Shown piece after piece: positions 42,918 through 52,854 of a stretch of 64,000 bases of DNA. Below the pieces are notes generated by a model. It did no database searches, was not told where the DNA came from, and worked only from the letters and a program-made list of their open reading frames with translations. Each line of letters opens with the position of its first letter. The stretch's first letter is position 1. This DNA is from Rhodospirillales bacterium (GTDB lineage: Bacteria > Pseudomonadota > Alphaproteobacteria > Rhodospirillales > UBA2165), in assembly GCA_022823235.1 (NCBI GenBank), contig JAJDXO010000026.1, forward strand, positions 1 to 64,000, read 5' to 3'. The position numbers and the translations under genes were made by a program.

Positions 42918-45599
42918 CTAGGCGTCGACCAGCGCCTCGACGCCGAGCGCCGCCTGCGCCGCCGCCAACCGGGCGATGGGCACCCGATAGGGCGAGCACG
43001 ACACGTATTCGAGCCCGACCTTGTGGCAAAATGCCACCGACGCCGGATCGCCGCCATGTTCGCCGCAGATGCCGAGCTTGATATCGCTCCGGGTGCCGCG
43101 CCCTTTCTCGGCGGCGATCTTCACGAGCTCTCCGACGCCCGCCGGGTCGATGCTGACGAAGGGATCGGTCTCGTAGATGCCCTTCGACCGGTAGGTGTCG
43201 AGGAACGATCCGGAATCGTCACGGCTGAGCCCGTAGGTGGTCTGGGTCAGGTCGTTGGTGCCGAATGAGAAGAACTCCGCGGTTTCGGCGATGGCGTCCG
43301 CCGTCAGGGCGGCGCGCGGCAATTCGATCATGGTCCCGGTCATGTATTGGACGCCGACACCGCCGGCTTCCCTCACTTCGGCCGCCACCCGGTCGACCAC
43401 ATCCTTGAGGATATCGAGTTCCGCCTTGGCGCCGACCAGCGGGATCATCACCTCGGGCGTGACCGCTTCGCCGGTGGATTTCTGAACCTCGGAGGCGGCC
43501 TCGAATATGGCGCGGCACTGCATCTCGTAGATTTCCGGATACATGATGCCCAGCCGGCAGCCGCGCAGACCCAGCATGGGGTTGGCCTCGTGCAGCGACG
43601 CGGCGCGGGCTTTCACCTCACGGATTTCGGTGCCGGCCGCGTCGGCGACCTCGGCCATCTCCTCGTCCGTGTTGGGCAGGAACTCGTGCAGCGGCGGGTC
43701 CAGCAGCCGGACCGTTACCGGCAGGCCCTTCATGATAGTGAACAACTCGATGAAGTCGTCCCGCTGGTAGGGCAGCAGCTTGGCGAGCGCGGCGCGGCGG
43801 CCATCCTCGTCGGCGGCCAGGATCATCTCCCGCATGTTCACGATCCGCGCCGGATCGAAGAACATGTGCTCGGTGCGGCAAAGGCCGATGCCTTCGGCGC
43901 CGAACTTGCGCGCGGTCGCGGCATCCTCGGGGGTTTCGGCGTTGGTCCGGACGCGAAGCTCGCGCACCTCGTCGACCCAGGACATGAGCGTGCCGAAGTC
44001 GCCGGTAAGTTCGGGCCGGATGCTCTTCACCTCGCCCAACATCACCTCGCCGCGTCCGCCGTCGATGGTGATCACGTCCCCCTCGCCCACCGTCTGGCCC
44101 ATGGCGGTCAGGGTCCCGGCGCTATAATCGACCCGTATCTCGCCGGCCCCGGCGACGCACGGACGGCCCATGCCCCGCGCGACGACGGCGGCGTGGGACG
44201 TCATGCCGCCGCGGGTGGTGAGAATGCCCTCGGCGGCGTGCATACCGCCGATATCCTCGGGGCTGGTTTCGATCCGCACCAGGATGACCTTGTCGCCCTG
44301 GGCCGCGAGGGCCTCGGCCTCGGCGGCGGAAAACACGACCTTGCCGCAGGCGGCGCCCGGCGATGCCGGCAGTCCGCGCGCCAGCACATTCCGATTGGCC
44401 GCCGGGTCCAGCGTCGGGTGCAGAAGCTGGTCAAGCTGTCCGGGATCGATGCGGCGAATGGCTTCGTCGCGGGAAATGAGCCCGGCGTCCGCCATATCGA
44501 CGGCAATCTTCAGGGCGGCCTTGGCGGTCCGCTTGCCGGTCCGGGTCTGAAGCATCCACAGCTTGCCCTCCTGGACCGTGAATTCCATGTCCTGCATGTC
44601 CTTGTAGTGGGCTTCGAGCTTCTGGCGGACCGTATCCAGTTCGCCGAACAGCCCGGGCATGCTCTCTTCCATGGAGAGCAGATCGCCGCCGTTCGTCTCG
44701 CGCTCGGCCACGGTCAGGGGCTGCGGCGTCCGGATGCCGGCAACCACGTCCTCGCCCTGGGCGTTGATCAAATATTCGCCGTAAAATGCGTTCTCGCCGG
44801 TGGACGGGTTGCGGGTGAAACAGACGCCGGTCGCCGACGTGTCGCCCATATTGCCGAATACCATGGATTGGATATTGACCGCCGTGCCCCAGGCTTCGGG
44901 GATATCGTGGAGCCGCCGGTAGGTGATCGCCCGGTCGTTCATCCAGCTGCCGAACACCGCACCGATGGCGCCCCAAAGCTGGTCCTTGGCGTCCTGGGGA
45001 AACGGCGCGCCCAGTTCCTCTTCCACCTTGGCCGCGAAGTCGCGGGCGACGTTCTTCCAGTCTCCGGCATCGAGATCGGTATCGAGGCTGACGCCCTTGG
45101 CGTCCTTGTGGTCGGCCAGGATGTCCTCGAAGTGATGATGCTCCACACCCAGCACCACGTCCCCGTACATCTGGATGAAGCGCCGGTAACTGTCCCAGGC
45201 GAACCGCTCGTCGCCCGAGGACTTGGCGAGCCCGCCGACGGTCTCGTCGTTGAGCCCCAGATTGAGAACCGTGTCCATCATGCCCGGCATGGAGGCCCGG
45301 GCGCCGGAGCGGACGGAAACCAGCAACGGATCGTCCGGATCGCCGAACGTCTTGCCGATGGTCTTTTCGACCTCCGCCAAGGCGGCTTCGACCTCGGCCC
45401 GCAAACCGTCCGGGTAGCTGCCGCCGGCCCGGGTGTAGGCGTTGCAGACCTCGGTGGTCAGGGTGAATCCGGGCGGCACCGGCAGGCCCAACGAGGCCAT
45501 CTCGGCGAGGTTCGCCCCCTTGCCGCCCAGCAGATTGCGCATGTCGGCGCCACCCTCGGCAGTGCCGCCGCCAAAAGCGTAGACATATTTGGCTGTCAA
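42918..45599 (-). CDS. ppdK: Pyruvate phosphate dikinase
   Basis: This 893-residue enzyme interconverts pyruvate, ATP and phosphate with PEP, AMP and PPi. It has the N-terminal ATP-grasp part ([20 protein letters not shown]), the swivelling phosphohistidine domain ([20 protein letters not shown], mid-protein), and the C-terminal PEP barrel with [17 protein letters not shown] and [10 protein letters not shown]. Translation starts with TTG at 45599 overlapping the glyS stop as TTGA, so expression is coupled to the glycyl-tRNA synthetase genes. The ppdK-glyS pairing is frequent in alphaproteobacteria. Confidence 0.93.
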   Translation of the reverse strand: MTAKYVYAFGGGTAEGGADMRNLLGGKGANLAEMASLGLPVPPGFTLTTEVCNAYTRAGGSYPDGLRAEVEAALAEVEKTIGKTFGDPDDPLLVSVRSGARASMPGMMDTVLNLGLNDETVGGLAKSSGDERFAWDSYRRFIQMYGDVVLGVEHHHFEDILADHKDAKGVSLDTDLDAGDWKNVARDFAAKVEEELGAPFPQDAKDQLWGAIGAVFGSWMNDRAITYRRLHDIPEAWGTAVNIQSMVFGNMGDTSATGVCFTRNPSTGENAFYGEYLINAQGEDVVAGIRTPQPLTVAERETNGGDLLSMEESMPGLFGELDTVRQKLEAHYKDMQDMEFTVQEGKLWMLQTRTGKRTAKAALKIAVDMADAGLISRDEAIRRIDPGQLDQLLHPTLDPAANRNVLARGLPASPGAACGKVVFSAAEAEALAAQGDKVILVRIETSPEDIGGMHAAEGILTTRGGMTSHAAVVARGMGRPCVAGAGEIRVDYSAGTLTAMGQTVGEGDVITIDGGRGEVMLGEVKSIRPELTGDFGTLMSWVDEVRELRVRTNAETPEDAATARKFGAEGIGLCRTEHMFFDPARIVNMREMILAADEDGRRAALAKLLPYQRDDFIELFTIMKGLPVTVRLLDPPLHEFLPNTDEEMAEVADAAGTEIREVKARAASLHEANPMLGLRGCRLGIMYPEIYEMQCRAIFEAASEVQKSTGEAVTPEVMIPLVGAKAELDILKDVVDRVAAEVREAGGVGVQYMTGTMIELPRAALTADAIAETAEFFSFGTNDLTQTTYGLSRDDSGSFLDTYRSKGIYETDPFVSIDPAGVGELVKIAAEKGRGTRSDIKLGICGEHGGDPASVAFCHKVGLEYVSCSPYRVPIARLAAAQAALGVEALVDA

Positions 45600-47671
45600 C
45601 GCTCGCCCCCTTCGATTTGAGAAAAATCAGCTACGCGGTTCATGGTCGCCCGTATCCGGGACAGAAGCCGCAGCCGGTTTACACGAAGCGCCGGGTCATC
45701 GCAATTGACCGTCACATGGTCGAAAAAGTCGTCGACCGGCCGGCGCAGCGCGGCGAATTCGTTCATTGCCTGATCGAACCGCTCCTCGGCGAGATTCGGG
45801 GCGATTTGCGCCTCCGCCGCCGCGAGTTTTTCGAACAAACGGATCTCCCGGGACTCGGTGAATAGGCCGGTATCCGGGGTACCCTCGTAAGACACGCCGT
45901 CATTTTTCTCCTCGATTCGGAGAATGTTGGCGGCCCGCTTGTAGGCCGTCAGCAAATTTGCGCCGTCGTCGGTCTCGAGGAAACCGCCGAGCGCGGAGAC
46001 CCGGGCAATGAGCCGCACCAAGTCATCCTCGCCACCCAGAGCGAAGACCGCCGAGATGAGGTCGTGCCGCGTCCCCTCTTCGCGGAGATGAACCTTCAGC
46101 CGGTCGGCGAAGAAATCCAACAAATCATCGACGATGGACTCCGGCACCGCCGCTGAATGGGCATAAGCGTTCATGGATGCGCGGATCGCCTCAGCGAGCG
46201 GCAGCCTGAGCCCGTTCTCCAACACAAGGCGAATCACGCCGAGGGCGGCGCGGCGGAGAGCATAGGGGTCCTTGGAGCCGGTCGGCTTTTCGTCGATAGC
46301 CCAGAACCCGACCAGGGTATCCAGCTTGTCGGCCAAGGCCACGGCGATGCTGACCGGCGCGGCCGGGCAATCGTCCGACGGGCCCAGCGGCGAATAATGC
46401 TCCCGGATGGCATCGGCAACGGCCGGGTCCTCACCATCGCCCAGCGCATAGTAGCGGCCCATGATGCCCTGAAGCTCGGGAAACTCGTAGACCATGCCGG
46501 TGGTCAGATCGGCCTTGGCGAGGCGGGCGGCGGAGCGCACCTTGTCCTTGTCGGCGCCCGGCACGTAAGCAGCCATTTCGGAAGCCAGGGCCTGCACCCG
46601 GTCGATCTTGTCATCGAGGGAGCCGAGCCTGGCGTGGAAGGTAACATCCTTGAGGGCGGGTGCCCTCGACGCAAGGGATGCCTTGCGGTCCTGATCCCAA
46701 TAGAACTTGGCGTCGGCCAGCCGGGCGCGGAGCACCCGCTCGTTGCCGGCGACCACCGCCTTGCCCTTGTCCGAGGTTTTCGTATTGGCGACGACGATGA
46801 AATTGGCGGCTAGGGCCCCGGTCTTGGTTTCGAGGGCGAAATATTTCTGGTGCGACCGCATGGAGGTGGTCAGAACCTCGGGCGGCAGGTCCATGAATTC
46901 GTCGTCGATCCCGCCCATGTAGGTAACCGGCCACTCGACCAGTCCGGCCACCTCGTCGGCGAGACCCGGATCGTCCTTCAGTCGGAGCCCGGCCTCGTCC
47001 GCCAGCTTGGCGGCATCCTTGAGGATTATTTCCCGGCGCTCGGCGGCATCGAGGATCACCTTGGCGTCCCTGAGCTTGGCGGCGTAATCGTCGAAACCCT
47101 TCACCGCGAACGGCTTGGGCGCCAGGAAGCGGTGGCCGGCGGTCTTGTTGCCGCTTTCGATCTCTCCCCGCGCAAGGCTCACCTTCCTGCCGCCAAGCAA
47201 ACACAAGAGACCATGAATGGGCCGGACCCAACGTTCGGACCGGCCGGCCCAGCGCATGGATTTCGGCCAGGGAAGCGCATCAATGGCTTCCGCCAGAATT
47301 TCCGGCAGCAGGTCGACGCTCTTCGCCCCCTTCTTTTCGATCACCGCGAAGTAGAACGACCCCTTCCCGGTCTCGCGTATTTCGGCCTGATCCCTGGTGA
47401 TGCCGTTGCCGCGCAGGAAACCTTCCACCGCCCGGTCGGGCGCATCGGCGCGGGGGCCCCGGCGTTCCTCGGAAATATCCGGCGTCTTGGTCGGCAACCC
47501 GTCGACCACCAGCGCGAGGCGGCGCGGCGTCGCGAAGACCCGGGCGGAATCGAACTCCAGCCCCGCCTCCTTGAGGCCGCCGGTCACCAGACGCTTGAGG
47601 TCTTCCGCCGCCCGCGCCTGCATGCGGGCGGGGATTTCCTCGGACAGGATTTCCAGCAGCAATTCAGCCAT
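45596..47671 (-). CDS. glyS: Glycyl-tRNA synthetase beta subunit
   Basis: This 691-residue subunit begins [18 protein letters not shown], as usual for GlyS. It has [20 protein letters not shown] [18 protein letters not shown] and [17 protein letters not shown]. It is the tRNA-binding partner of GlyQ in the alpha2-beta2 synthetase. It lies 129 bp downstream of glyQ, with a GC-rich palindromic repeat between, and overlaps ppdK by four bases. Confidence 0.93.
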   Translation of the reverse strand: MAELLLEILSEEIPARMQARAAEDLKRLVTGGLKEAGLEFDSARVFATPRRLALVVDGLPTKTPDISEERRGPRADAPDRAVEGFLRGNGITRDQAEIRETGKGSFYFAVIEKKGAKSVDLLPEILAEAIDALPWPKSMRWAGRSERWVRPIHGLLCLLGGRKVSLARGEIESGNKTAGHRFLAPKPFAVKGFDDYAAKLRDAKVILDAAERREIILKDAAKLADEAGLRLKDDPGLADEVAGLVEWPVTYMGGIDDEFMDLPPEVLTTSMRSHQKYFALETKTGALAANFIVVANTKTSDKGKAVVAGNERVLRARLADAKFYWDQDRKASLASRAPALKDVTFHARLGSLDDKIDRVQALASEMAAYVPGADKDKVRSAARLAKADLTTGMVYEFPELQGIMGRYYALGDGEDPAVADAIREHYSPLGPSDDCPAAPVSIAVALADKLDTLVGFWAIDEKPTGSKDPYALRRAALGVIRLVLENGLRLPLAEAIRASMNAYAHSAAVPESIVDDLLDFFADRLKVHLREEGTRHDLISAVFALGGEDDLVRLIARVSALGGFLETDDGANLLTAYKRAANILRIEEKNDGVSYEGTPDTGLFTESREIRLFEKLAAAEAQIAPNLAEERFDQAMNEFAALRRPVDDFFDHVTVNCDDPALRVNRLRLLSRIRATMNRVADFSQIEGGER

Positions 47672-47680
47672 CGGCTATTC

Positions 47681-47780
47681 CCCCCCACCCTGACCCTCCC
47701 CCGCCAGGGGGGAGGGGACAAGGAGATTGCCGCAACACGGGGCTTCCTCCCCCTTGAAGGGGGAGGATTGAGGTGGGGGT
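47681..47780. repeat. GC-rich interspersed palindromic repeat between glyQ and glyS
   Basis: Two nested hairpins are visible, CCCTCCCCC-gccag-GGGGGAGGG type and CTCCCCC-ttgaa-GGGGGAG. They are flanked by CCCCCCACCC on the left and GGTGGGGGT on the right, so the whole block is roughly palindromic. Such CTCCCCCTT/AAGGGGGAG elements occur many times in alphaproteobacterial genomes. Here it sits inside an operon and may affect mRNA stability. Confidence 0.75.
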
Positions 47781-47800
47781 GCAAAAATAATGAGGGTTCA

Positions 47801-48721
47801 TCAACGGGTCCCCGCGCCTGCCCGGCTCTCCAAATACTTCTCGCAACAGGCCCTGGCGAGATTGCGCACGCGGCCGATATAGGCCTGCCGTTCGGTCACC
47901 GAAATGACGCCCCGGGCATCCAAAAGATTGAACGCGTGGGAAGCCTTGATGCACTGGTCGTAGGCGGGCAGCGGCAGCCCCGCGTCAATCAGGCCCTCGC
48001 ACTGCTTCTCGGCATCGGCGAAATGCCGGGTCAGGATGCCGGTATCGGCACGATCGAAATTGAAGGCCGAGTACTCCCGCTCGTTTTGCAGGAAGACATC
48101 GCCGTAGCTTGTCCCGGCCCCGTTGAAATCCAGGTCGTAGACGTTTTCCACCCCCTGAATGTACATGGCCAGCCGCTCGAGCCCGTAGGTGATCTCGGCC
48201 GAGACGGGATCGCAATCGATGCCGCCGACCTGCTGGAAATAGGTGAACTGGGTCACCTCCATGCCGTCGCACCACACCTCCCAGCCGAGGCCCCAGGCGC
48301 CGAGGGTGGGGCTCTCCCAGTCGTCCTCAACGAAGCGGATGTCGTGCACATCCTTATCGATGCCGAGTTCCGCGAGGCTTTGCAGATAGAGGTCCTGCAC
48401 GTCGGCCGGCGAGGGTTTCAGGATGACCTGGAACTGGTAGTAGTGCTGGAGCCGGTTCGGGTTTTCGCCATAGCGGCCGTCCGTGGGACGGCGCGACGGC
48501 TGGACATAGGCGGCCCGCCAGGGCTCCGGTCCCAGCGCGCGGAGCGTGGTCGCCGGATGGAAGGTGCCGGCGCCCATTTCCATGTCGTAGGGCTGAAGCA
48601 CCACGCAGCCGCGATCGGCCCAGAACCGCTGAAGCCTGAGGATCAGCGACTGGAAATCGGTTGCGTCCGCCTTGCGTTTCGGGGACGGCTTTTTGCCTGG
48701 CTTTTCGGGGGCCTTGCCCAT
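47801..48721 (-). CDS. glyQ: Glycyl-tRNA synthetase alpha subunit
   Basis: This 306-residue catalytic subunit contains [36 protein letters not shown], then [22 protein letters not shown] and [11 protein letters not shown], the class II motifs of GlyQ. An N-terminal basic extension, [17 protein letters not shown], is slightly longer than usual. ATG at 48721 is preferred; the further upstream frame is low-complexity. It heads the glyQ-glyS-ppdK operon. Confidence 0.93.
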   Translation of the reverse strand: MGKAPEKPGKKPSPKRKADATDFQSLILRLQRFWADRGCVVLQPYDMEMGAGTFHPATTLRALGPEPWRAAYVQPSRRPTDGRYGENPNRLQHYYQFQVILKPSPADVQDLYLQSLAELGIDKDVHDIRFVEDDWESPTLGAWGLGWEVWCDGMEVTQFTYFQQVGGIDCDPVSAEITYGLERLAMYIQGVENVYDLDFNGAGTSYGDVFLQNEREYSAFNFDRADTGILTRHFADAEKQCEGLIDAGLPLPAYDQCIKASHAFNLLDARGVISVTERQAYIGRVRNLARACCEKYLESRAGAGTR

Positions 48722-48859
48722 GATGACGTCCGGCAATTCCTGGATTGAGCGGGAGTGGTAATGGGGGACCCGTGACGAGTCAAGAAACCCCTCCGGGCGG
48801 CGCAATTGCCATCCCCGGAACCCGCAAACCCGAGGCCCGCGGCGCGGCGCCAATATCGT

Positions 48860-49099
48860 TTATGCGTACGGGCACCCCGATTTTCCGCAATTACTTGCGT
48901 TTTCCGGCACGAATTCGCCGCACACACCGCATTTGTTCATGTCGACCGCGTCGGCGGTCCCCGAGGCCCCGGTCCGGCGTTTGTCGTCCGTCTTCCCGGA
49001 CAGGCGGTCCTTGCGCCCACCGAACCGGCTGAATCCCCACCAGATGACGGCGATGATCGCCGCCAGTAGGATGAGCTTGGGAAGACTGAATCCGAACAT
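48860..49099 (-). CDS. Small membrane-anchored zinc-ribbon protein
   Basis: This 79-residue protein has one membrane segment (LPKLILLAAIIAVIWWGF, residues 6-23). A basic linker follows, then a four-cysteine C-terminal ribbon (Cys57, Cys60, Cys71, Cys76). Comparable short proteins are found beside glyQ in related bacteria as uncharacterised products. No further function is apparent. It runs in the same direction as glyQ, from 49099. Confidence 0.65.
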   Translation of the reverse strand: MFGFSLPKLILLAAIIAVIWWGFSRFGGRKDRLSGKTDDKRRTGASGTADAVDMNKCGVCGEFVPENASNCGKSGCPYA

Positions 49100-49131
49100 G
49101 AGCTAGTTCTAGTTGCCGGCGGGGCGGCGGG

Positions 49132-49365
49132 TCAATCGGAAGCTGCGGGGCCGCCGGGGCCGTCCGGCCAGAATATGAACGCCACCGGGATCAGAATGGA
49201 GCCGAACAGCAGTCCGCCGAAGACGCTGCCCGCCCCGAAAAGCATCACCGACATCAGCAGTGAAACCGCGACCAGGAGCGCGGAAAAGAACGGCTCGGCC
49301 GGCTTCGGAATTGCGCGCACTTCCGCCCGCCGTCTCATGCCGCGTTTCTGCGCCTCGAACATCAT
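49132..49365 (-). CDS. Small hydrophobic protein, two membrane segments
   Basis: This 77-residue protein begins MMFEAQKRGMRRRAEVRA and has a basic N-terminus followed by two hydrophobic stretches (FFSALLVAVSLLMSVMLFGAG and VFGGLLFGSILIPVAFIFW). The start at 49365 places it seven bases after the SppA-like stop; upstream starts would overlap that gene. Function unknown. Confidence 0.6.
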   Translation of the reverse strand: MMFEAQKRGMRRRAEVRAIPKPAEPFFSALLVAVSLLMSVMLFGAGSVFGGLLFGSILIPVAFIFWPDGPGGPAASD

Positions 49366-49372
49366 CGCGCTC

Positions 49373-50239
49373 CTAGAGCCCGTAACGGCCCCACAACGCC
49401 CGGGCCTCGACCGCTCCCAGAAGGTCATCGGCCCATCCGCCGCGCAAATCGGGCAAATCCCCGGACCATGCCGGGCCCAGCCCAAACCGCCGCTTCAGCC
49501 AGCTTTGCCGCTGTCCCACGGGACGGAACTTCACATTCTCGCCGAATTTCTCCCGCATCACCGCGGTCAACTCGCCGATGCCGTCCACCAAGCCCAATTC
49601 GAGCGCCCGTTTTCCGGTCCAGAACTCACCGGAGAAGAGGTCCCGTTCATCTCCCTTGAGTTTACCGGCGCGCCGCTCCCGGACCATCCGCTTGAAGCTT
49701 TCGTGAATTTCGCCCTGAAGCTTCTCGAGGCGCTCGACGTGGTCGGGGTTTTCCGGCGAGAAGGGATCCAGCATGCCCTTGCGGTCGCCCGACGTGTGCA
49801 GCCGGCGCTCAACGCCGATTTTGTCCAACAGTTCGGTGAACCCGAACCCCGACGAGATGACGCCGATGGAGCCGATGATGGATGATTCGTCTGCATAAAT
49901 TTCATCGGCGGCGCATGCCAGCCAGTATCCGCCGCTCGCCGCGACGTCCTCGGTGAACGCGATCACCGGTACGTCTTTCTCTTCGGCCAATGCCCGGATA
50001 CGTTTTTGAATGAGCGCCGATTGCGCCGGCGCCCCGCCGGGTGAGTTGACCGCCAGCGCCACGGCCCGCAGGCCCTTGAGGCTGAATGCGCGTTCCAGCG
50101 TCTGCACGAGGTCCGATGCCGACAATCCCGACCGGACCGGCGGCGTCCCCCGTCCTATGACACCCGCCAGGCGAACCACGGCAACGGCGGGTTGGGGTTT
50201 GCTGAAATACGGAATTCTGAATTTGCGCGGTCGGTTCAT
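49373..50239 (-). CDS. sppA: S49 family signal peptide peptidase (SppA/SohB-like)
   Basis: This 288-residue serine protease has VNSPGGAPAQSALI, AFTEDVAASGGYWLACAADEI with the nucleophilic Ser (SGG), and SSIIGSIGVISSGFGF. The dyad Lys is expected near GDRKGML. It has no obvious signal peptide, like short bacterial SppA homologues that act at the inner membrane on cleaved signal peptides. It is 63 bp downstream of the TrmN6-like gene. Confidence 0.88.
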   Translation of the reverse strand: MNRPRKFRIPYFSKPQPAVAVVRLAGVIGRGTPPVRSGLSASDLVQTLERAFSLKGLRAVALAVNSPGGAPAQSALIQKRIRALAEEKDVPVIAFTEDVAASGGYWLACAADEIYADESSIIGSIGVISSGFGFTELLDKIGVERRLHTSGDRKGMLDPFSPENPDHVERLEKLQGEIHESFKRMVRERRAGKLKGDERDLFSGEFWTGKRALELGLVDGIGELTAVMREKFGENVKFRPVGQRQSWLKRRFGLGPAWSGDLPDLRGGWADDLLGAVEARALWGRYGL

Positions 50240-50302
50240 CGCTTCAACATAGGCGGTTATGCGCCGTCCCGCCAGCGGGGCGCCTGCGGCGCGGCGGACG
50301 GC

Positions 50303-51067
50303 TCATCGGCCGGGTTCGATATCGATGGCGCCGCCGCCCCTGAGGACGGCCTCCGCCCGGGCGGTAAATTCTCCGCCGTCACGGTGGAGGATCATCCCCT
50401 CGGTGACAGCGCGTCTGCGTTGCCCGTCGTTTCGCCAGCGGTACAAGACCCGTCGGGCCCGCTGCCGTGAGGCGTCGCGCCACAGGGGATAGATTGTGGC
50501 GGATCCCTTGTGCGGCGAGAACGCATCATCGAGGTCCGCCAATCGGTCGAAGCGGTGGACAAACGTAACGGTACCGCCTCGGCCGGCCCTTGACACGGCC
50601 ATCGCCACCCAATCCCCGAGCCCCGCGCCGCCTTCGACATTTGCGGCCGCTTTGGCCGCATTTGGCGGCAATCGGGCCTCGGTTGCCTTCAAATGAGGGG
50701 GGTTTGCCATGACATGGTCGTATGCCGCCGGAAGGTCGTCCGGCGGAGCAAGAATGTCGGCCTGGCGAATGACCGTGCCCGCCGCGTGGTTTCGATCTAT
50801 GTTGAGCGCCGCGACTTCAACCAAATCCGCTTGGATTTCGAGGCCGTGTACGACAATGCCGGGGACTCTGGCGGCCAGACAGAGCGCCGCGCCGCCGACG
50901 CCCGCACCGATCTCGAGCACCGTTTGCCCCTCCCGCGCCGGGATGGATGCCGCGAGCAGGACCGGGTCGATCGCCGCACGGTAGCCAGCCGCCGGCTGAT
51001 AAAGGGCAACCCGGCCGCCGAGCAGGCGATCGTCGGTCAGCCCCTCAGGTGCGGTCAAAGAATTCAT
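50303..51067 (-). CDS. TrmN6-like tRNA (adenine-N6) methyltransferase
   Basis: This 254-residue protein has TVLEIGAGVGGAALCLAAR for SAM and VMANPPHLKATEARL, whose NPPH is the N6-adenine methylase motif IV. The class includes TrmN6/YfiC, which modifies A37 of tRNA-Val1, but small-RNA or protein-Gln methylation are alternatives. The start overlaps the DUF2007 gene by 23 bp, and both run leftward. Confidence 0.8.
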   Translation of the reverse strand: MNSLTAPEGLTDDRLLGGRVALYQPAAGYRAAIDPVLLAASIPAREGQTVLEIGAGVGGAALCLAARVPGIVVHGLEIQADLVEVAALNIDRNHAAGTVIRQADILAPPDDLPAAYDHVMANPPHLKATEARLPPNAAKAAANVEGGAGLGDWVAMAVSRAGRGGTVTFVHRFDRLADLDDAFSPHKGSATIYPLWRDASRQRARRVLYRWRNDGQRRRAVTEGMILHRDGGEFTARAEAVLRGGGAIDIEPGR

Positions 51068-51263
51068 TCGACTCTTCCATAAGCTGCCTGGCGCGCGCGA
51101 GATCTCCGTCCTCGACCATCAATCGGCGCGGTATGGCATTTGCGCTTCCCTCGACCACGCTGACATGGACGTCCAGCACGAAAGTCTCGATGTTTTCATC
51201 GGCGAGCAACGCCTGGAGCCACGAAATTAGAACCGGATCATTGGTTCTGAGCAGTTCGACCAT
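51045..51263 (-). CDS. DUF2007 domain protein
   Basis: This 72-residue protein contains NDPVLISWLQALLADENIETFV and RLMVEDGDLARARQLMEE, typical of the DUF2007 'putative signal-transducing' domain. It is the first gene of a leftward pair with the TrmN6-like gene. No catalytic residues are apparent. Confidence 0.8.
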   Translation of the reverse strand: MVELLRTNDPVLISWLQALLADENIETFVLDVHVSVVEGSANAIPRRLMVEDGDLARARQLMEESNEFFDRT

Positions 51264-51332
51264 GCTTGCGTCCTACCGATCCAGCGACTACGTACGTCCG
51301 TATAACCCAATGAAGCAATTCGGGCGCGGGTC

Positions 51333-51362
51333 TTGACCCGCGCCGAGTCACGCAAATATGCT
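51333..51362 (+). promoter_or_regulatory. Putative sigma-70 promoter for the polyprenyl synthase gene
   Basis: TTGACC at 51333-51338 and TATGCT at 51357-51362 are separated by 18 bases, 48 bp upstream of the start codon. A GCGCGGGTC-tt-GACCCGCGC stem overlaps the -35 (51324-51343) and could mask it or serve as an operator. Confidence 0.45.
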
Positions 51363-51409
51363 CGCCCGGGCCTATCGACCCGTCAAGCATCAACCACCAG
51401 GGCAGTCCA

Positions 51410-52426
51410 GTGGGCGTCGTCGTAAACCTTCAAGAAAGTGCGGATCGCAAGGGCGATCTCGGACAACTGGCAACGCTGACCTCCGATGACCTCCGGGACG
51501 TCAACGACCTCATTGTTCGGGCAATGGACAGTCCGGTCGCGTTGATACCGCAACTCGCCGGCCACATCGTCGCGGCGGGCGGCAAGCGGCTCCGGCCCAT
51601 GCTGACCCTGGCGTCGGCGCGCATGTGCGGCTACGAGGGCAATCGCCACAAGGGGCTTTCGGCCTGCGTCGAGTTCATTCATACGGCCACGCTCCTGCAT
51701 GACGATGTGGTGGATGAAAGCGAGTTGCGCCGCGGCCTCGCCTCCGCCAACGCGGTCTGGGGAAACCAGGCCAGTGTGCTGGTCGGGGATTTTCTCTTCA
51801 GCCGGGCGTTCGAGCTGATGGTCGCGGACGGCTCCCTCACCATCCTCGACGTGCTGTCCCACGCCTCCAAGGTGATTGCCGAGGGCGAGGTGATGCAGCT
51901 GACCACGTCCAATGACACCAGCACCGGAGAGACGGCCTATCTGGAGGTGATCCGTGCCAAGACCGCGCAATTGTTCTCGGCCGCGTGCCGCATCGGGGCC
52001 GTGGTCGCCGACCGCCCCAAGATCGAGGAGGACGCGCTCGAGACCTTCGGCATGAATTTGGGGATCGCCTTTCAGCTGATCGACGATGTCCTCGATTTTT
52101 CGGCGAAACAGGCCAATTTGGGCAAGACCGTCGGTGACGATTTCCGTGAAGGCAAGATCACCCTGCCGATTATTCTCGCCTTCCGCCGCGGCGGCGACGA
52201 AGAGCGGGTATTCTGGCGCCGGACGCTGGAGGACCTGGACCAGGGTGACGGCGACCTGGACCGCGCGATCGGCCTGCTCGAGAAGCACGGGGCGTTGGAT
52301 GACACGGTTGAGCGCGCCCGCCACTACGGGGCGATCGCCCGCGATGCCATGGGCATCTTCGACGACGGCCCGCACAAGCGGGCGCTCGTCGACGTCATCG
52401 ATTTCTGCATTGAGCGGGCCTACTGA
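51410..52426 (+). CDS. ispB: Polyprenyl (octaprenyl/nonaprenyl) diphosphate synthase
   Basis: This 338-residue trans-prenyltransferase has the first Asp-rich motif in TATLLHDDVVDESELRRG and the second in FQLIDDVLDFSAKQANLGK, with GGKRLRPML for IPP binding. It makes the side chain of ubiquinone. The start codon is GTG at 51410 (MGVVVNLQES), which lies upstream of the conserved N-terminal helix. It is divergent from the DUF2007 gene and followed by tRNA-Pro. Confidence 0.9.
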   Translation: MGVVVNLQESADRKGDLGQLATLTSDDLRDVNDLIVRAMDSPVALIPQLAGHIVAAGGKRLRPMLTLASARMCGYEGNRHKGLSACVEFIHTATLLHDDVVDESELRRGLASANAVWGNQASVLVGDFLFSRAFELMVADGSLTILDVLSHASKVIAEGEVMQLTTSNDTSTGETAYLEVIRAKTAQLFSAACRIGAVVADRPKIEEDALETFGMNLGIAFQLIDDVLDFSAKQANLGKTVGDDFREGKITLPIILAFRRGGDEERVFWRRTLEDLDQGDGDLDRAIGLLEKHGALDDTVERARHYGAIARDAMGIFDDGPHKRALVDVIDFCIERAY

Positions 52427-52529
52427 AGCCTTCCGTTCGACGATTTAGAAGCCTTGCCGGGGTGCCGGGCCAACGCTATAAAGCCGCTCCCCTTGCCGAA
52501 CCTATCCCGAATTCCACCACCAAGACCGT

Positions 52530-52606
52530 CGGGGAGTAGCTCAGCCTGGTAGAGCACTGTCTTCGGGAGGCAGGGGCCGGAGGTTCAAATCCTCTCTCCC
52601 CGACCA
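52530..52606 (+). tRNA. tRNA-Pro (anticodon CGG)
   Basis: The 77-base gene includes an encoded CCA end. The acceptor stem is CGGGGAG/CTCCCCG, the D-arm GCTC/GAGC, the anticodon arm CTGTC-TTCGGGA-GGCAG, and the T-arm GGAGG-TTCAAAT-CCTCT. Loop bases TT-CGG-GA place the anticodon CGG, which reads CCG. It stands upstream of an accessory stretch ending in a prolyl-tRNA synthetase gene. Confidence 0.95.
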
Positions 52607-52649
52607 ATTTTTCCGGATAATCGACTAGGGTCCGGACTCGATTGAATTA

Positions 52650-52733
52650 CGTCATGGCCGGGCCCAGACCCGGCCATCCACGTGTACCGCCGGCCGCGAG
52701 GCGTGGATCACCGGGTCAAGCCCGGTGATGACG
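52650..52733. repeat. Alphaproteobacterial intergenic palindromic element
   Basis: CGTCATGGCCGGG-cccag-ACCCGGCCATCCACG and, 20 bp on, CGTGGATCACCGGGTCAAGC with CCCGGTGATGACG form two hairpins that are also inverted copies of each other. The phrase 'GGATCACCGGGTCAAGCCCGGTGATGACG' is a common dispersed sequence in this class; here it follows tRNA-Pro. Confidence 0.8.
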
Positions 52734-52854
52734 ACAGCGGGCGAGTAAGGAGAGGGGGCTTGCCATGCGCCCCGTCTCCCGGCGACGGGAAGTTTCCCTG
52801 CTCCACACGCCGGGGCGGCCGCGTAGGATGGGAAACGGCATTCAGGAGTCTGGC

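Noticed and set aside
43347..45620. A 757-codon plus-strand frame opposite ppdK
   Set aside because: Antisense frame kept open by GC-rich codon bias; ppdK itself is unmistakable on the other strand.
47681..47780. CRISPR-like or Rho-independent terminator interpretation of the GC-rich block
   Set aside because: There is no regular repeat-spacer structure and no T run on the coding strand; it fits a dispersed palindrome.
52607..52854. Phage or integrative element attachment site downstream of tRNA-Pro
   Set aside because: No integrase gene and no repeat of the tRNA 3' end found in the following sequence.
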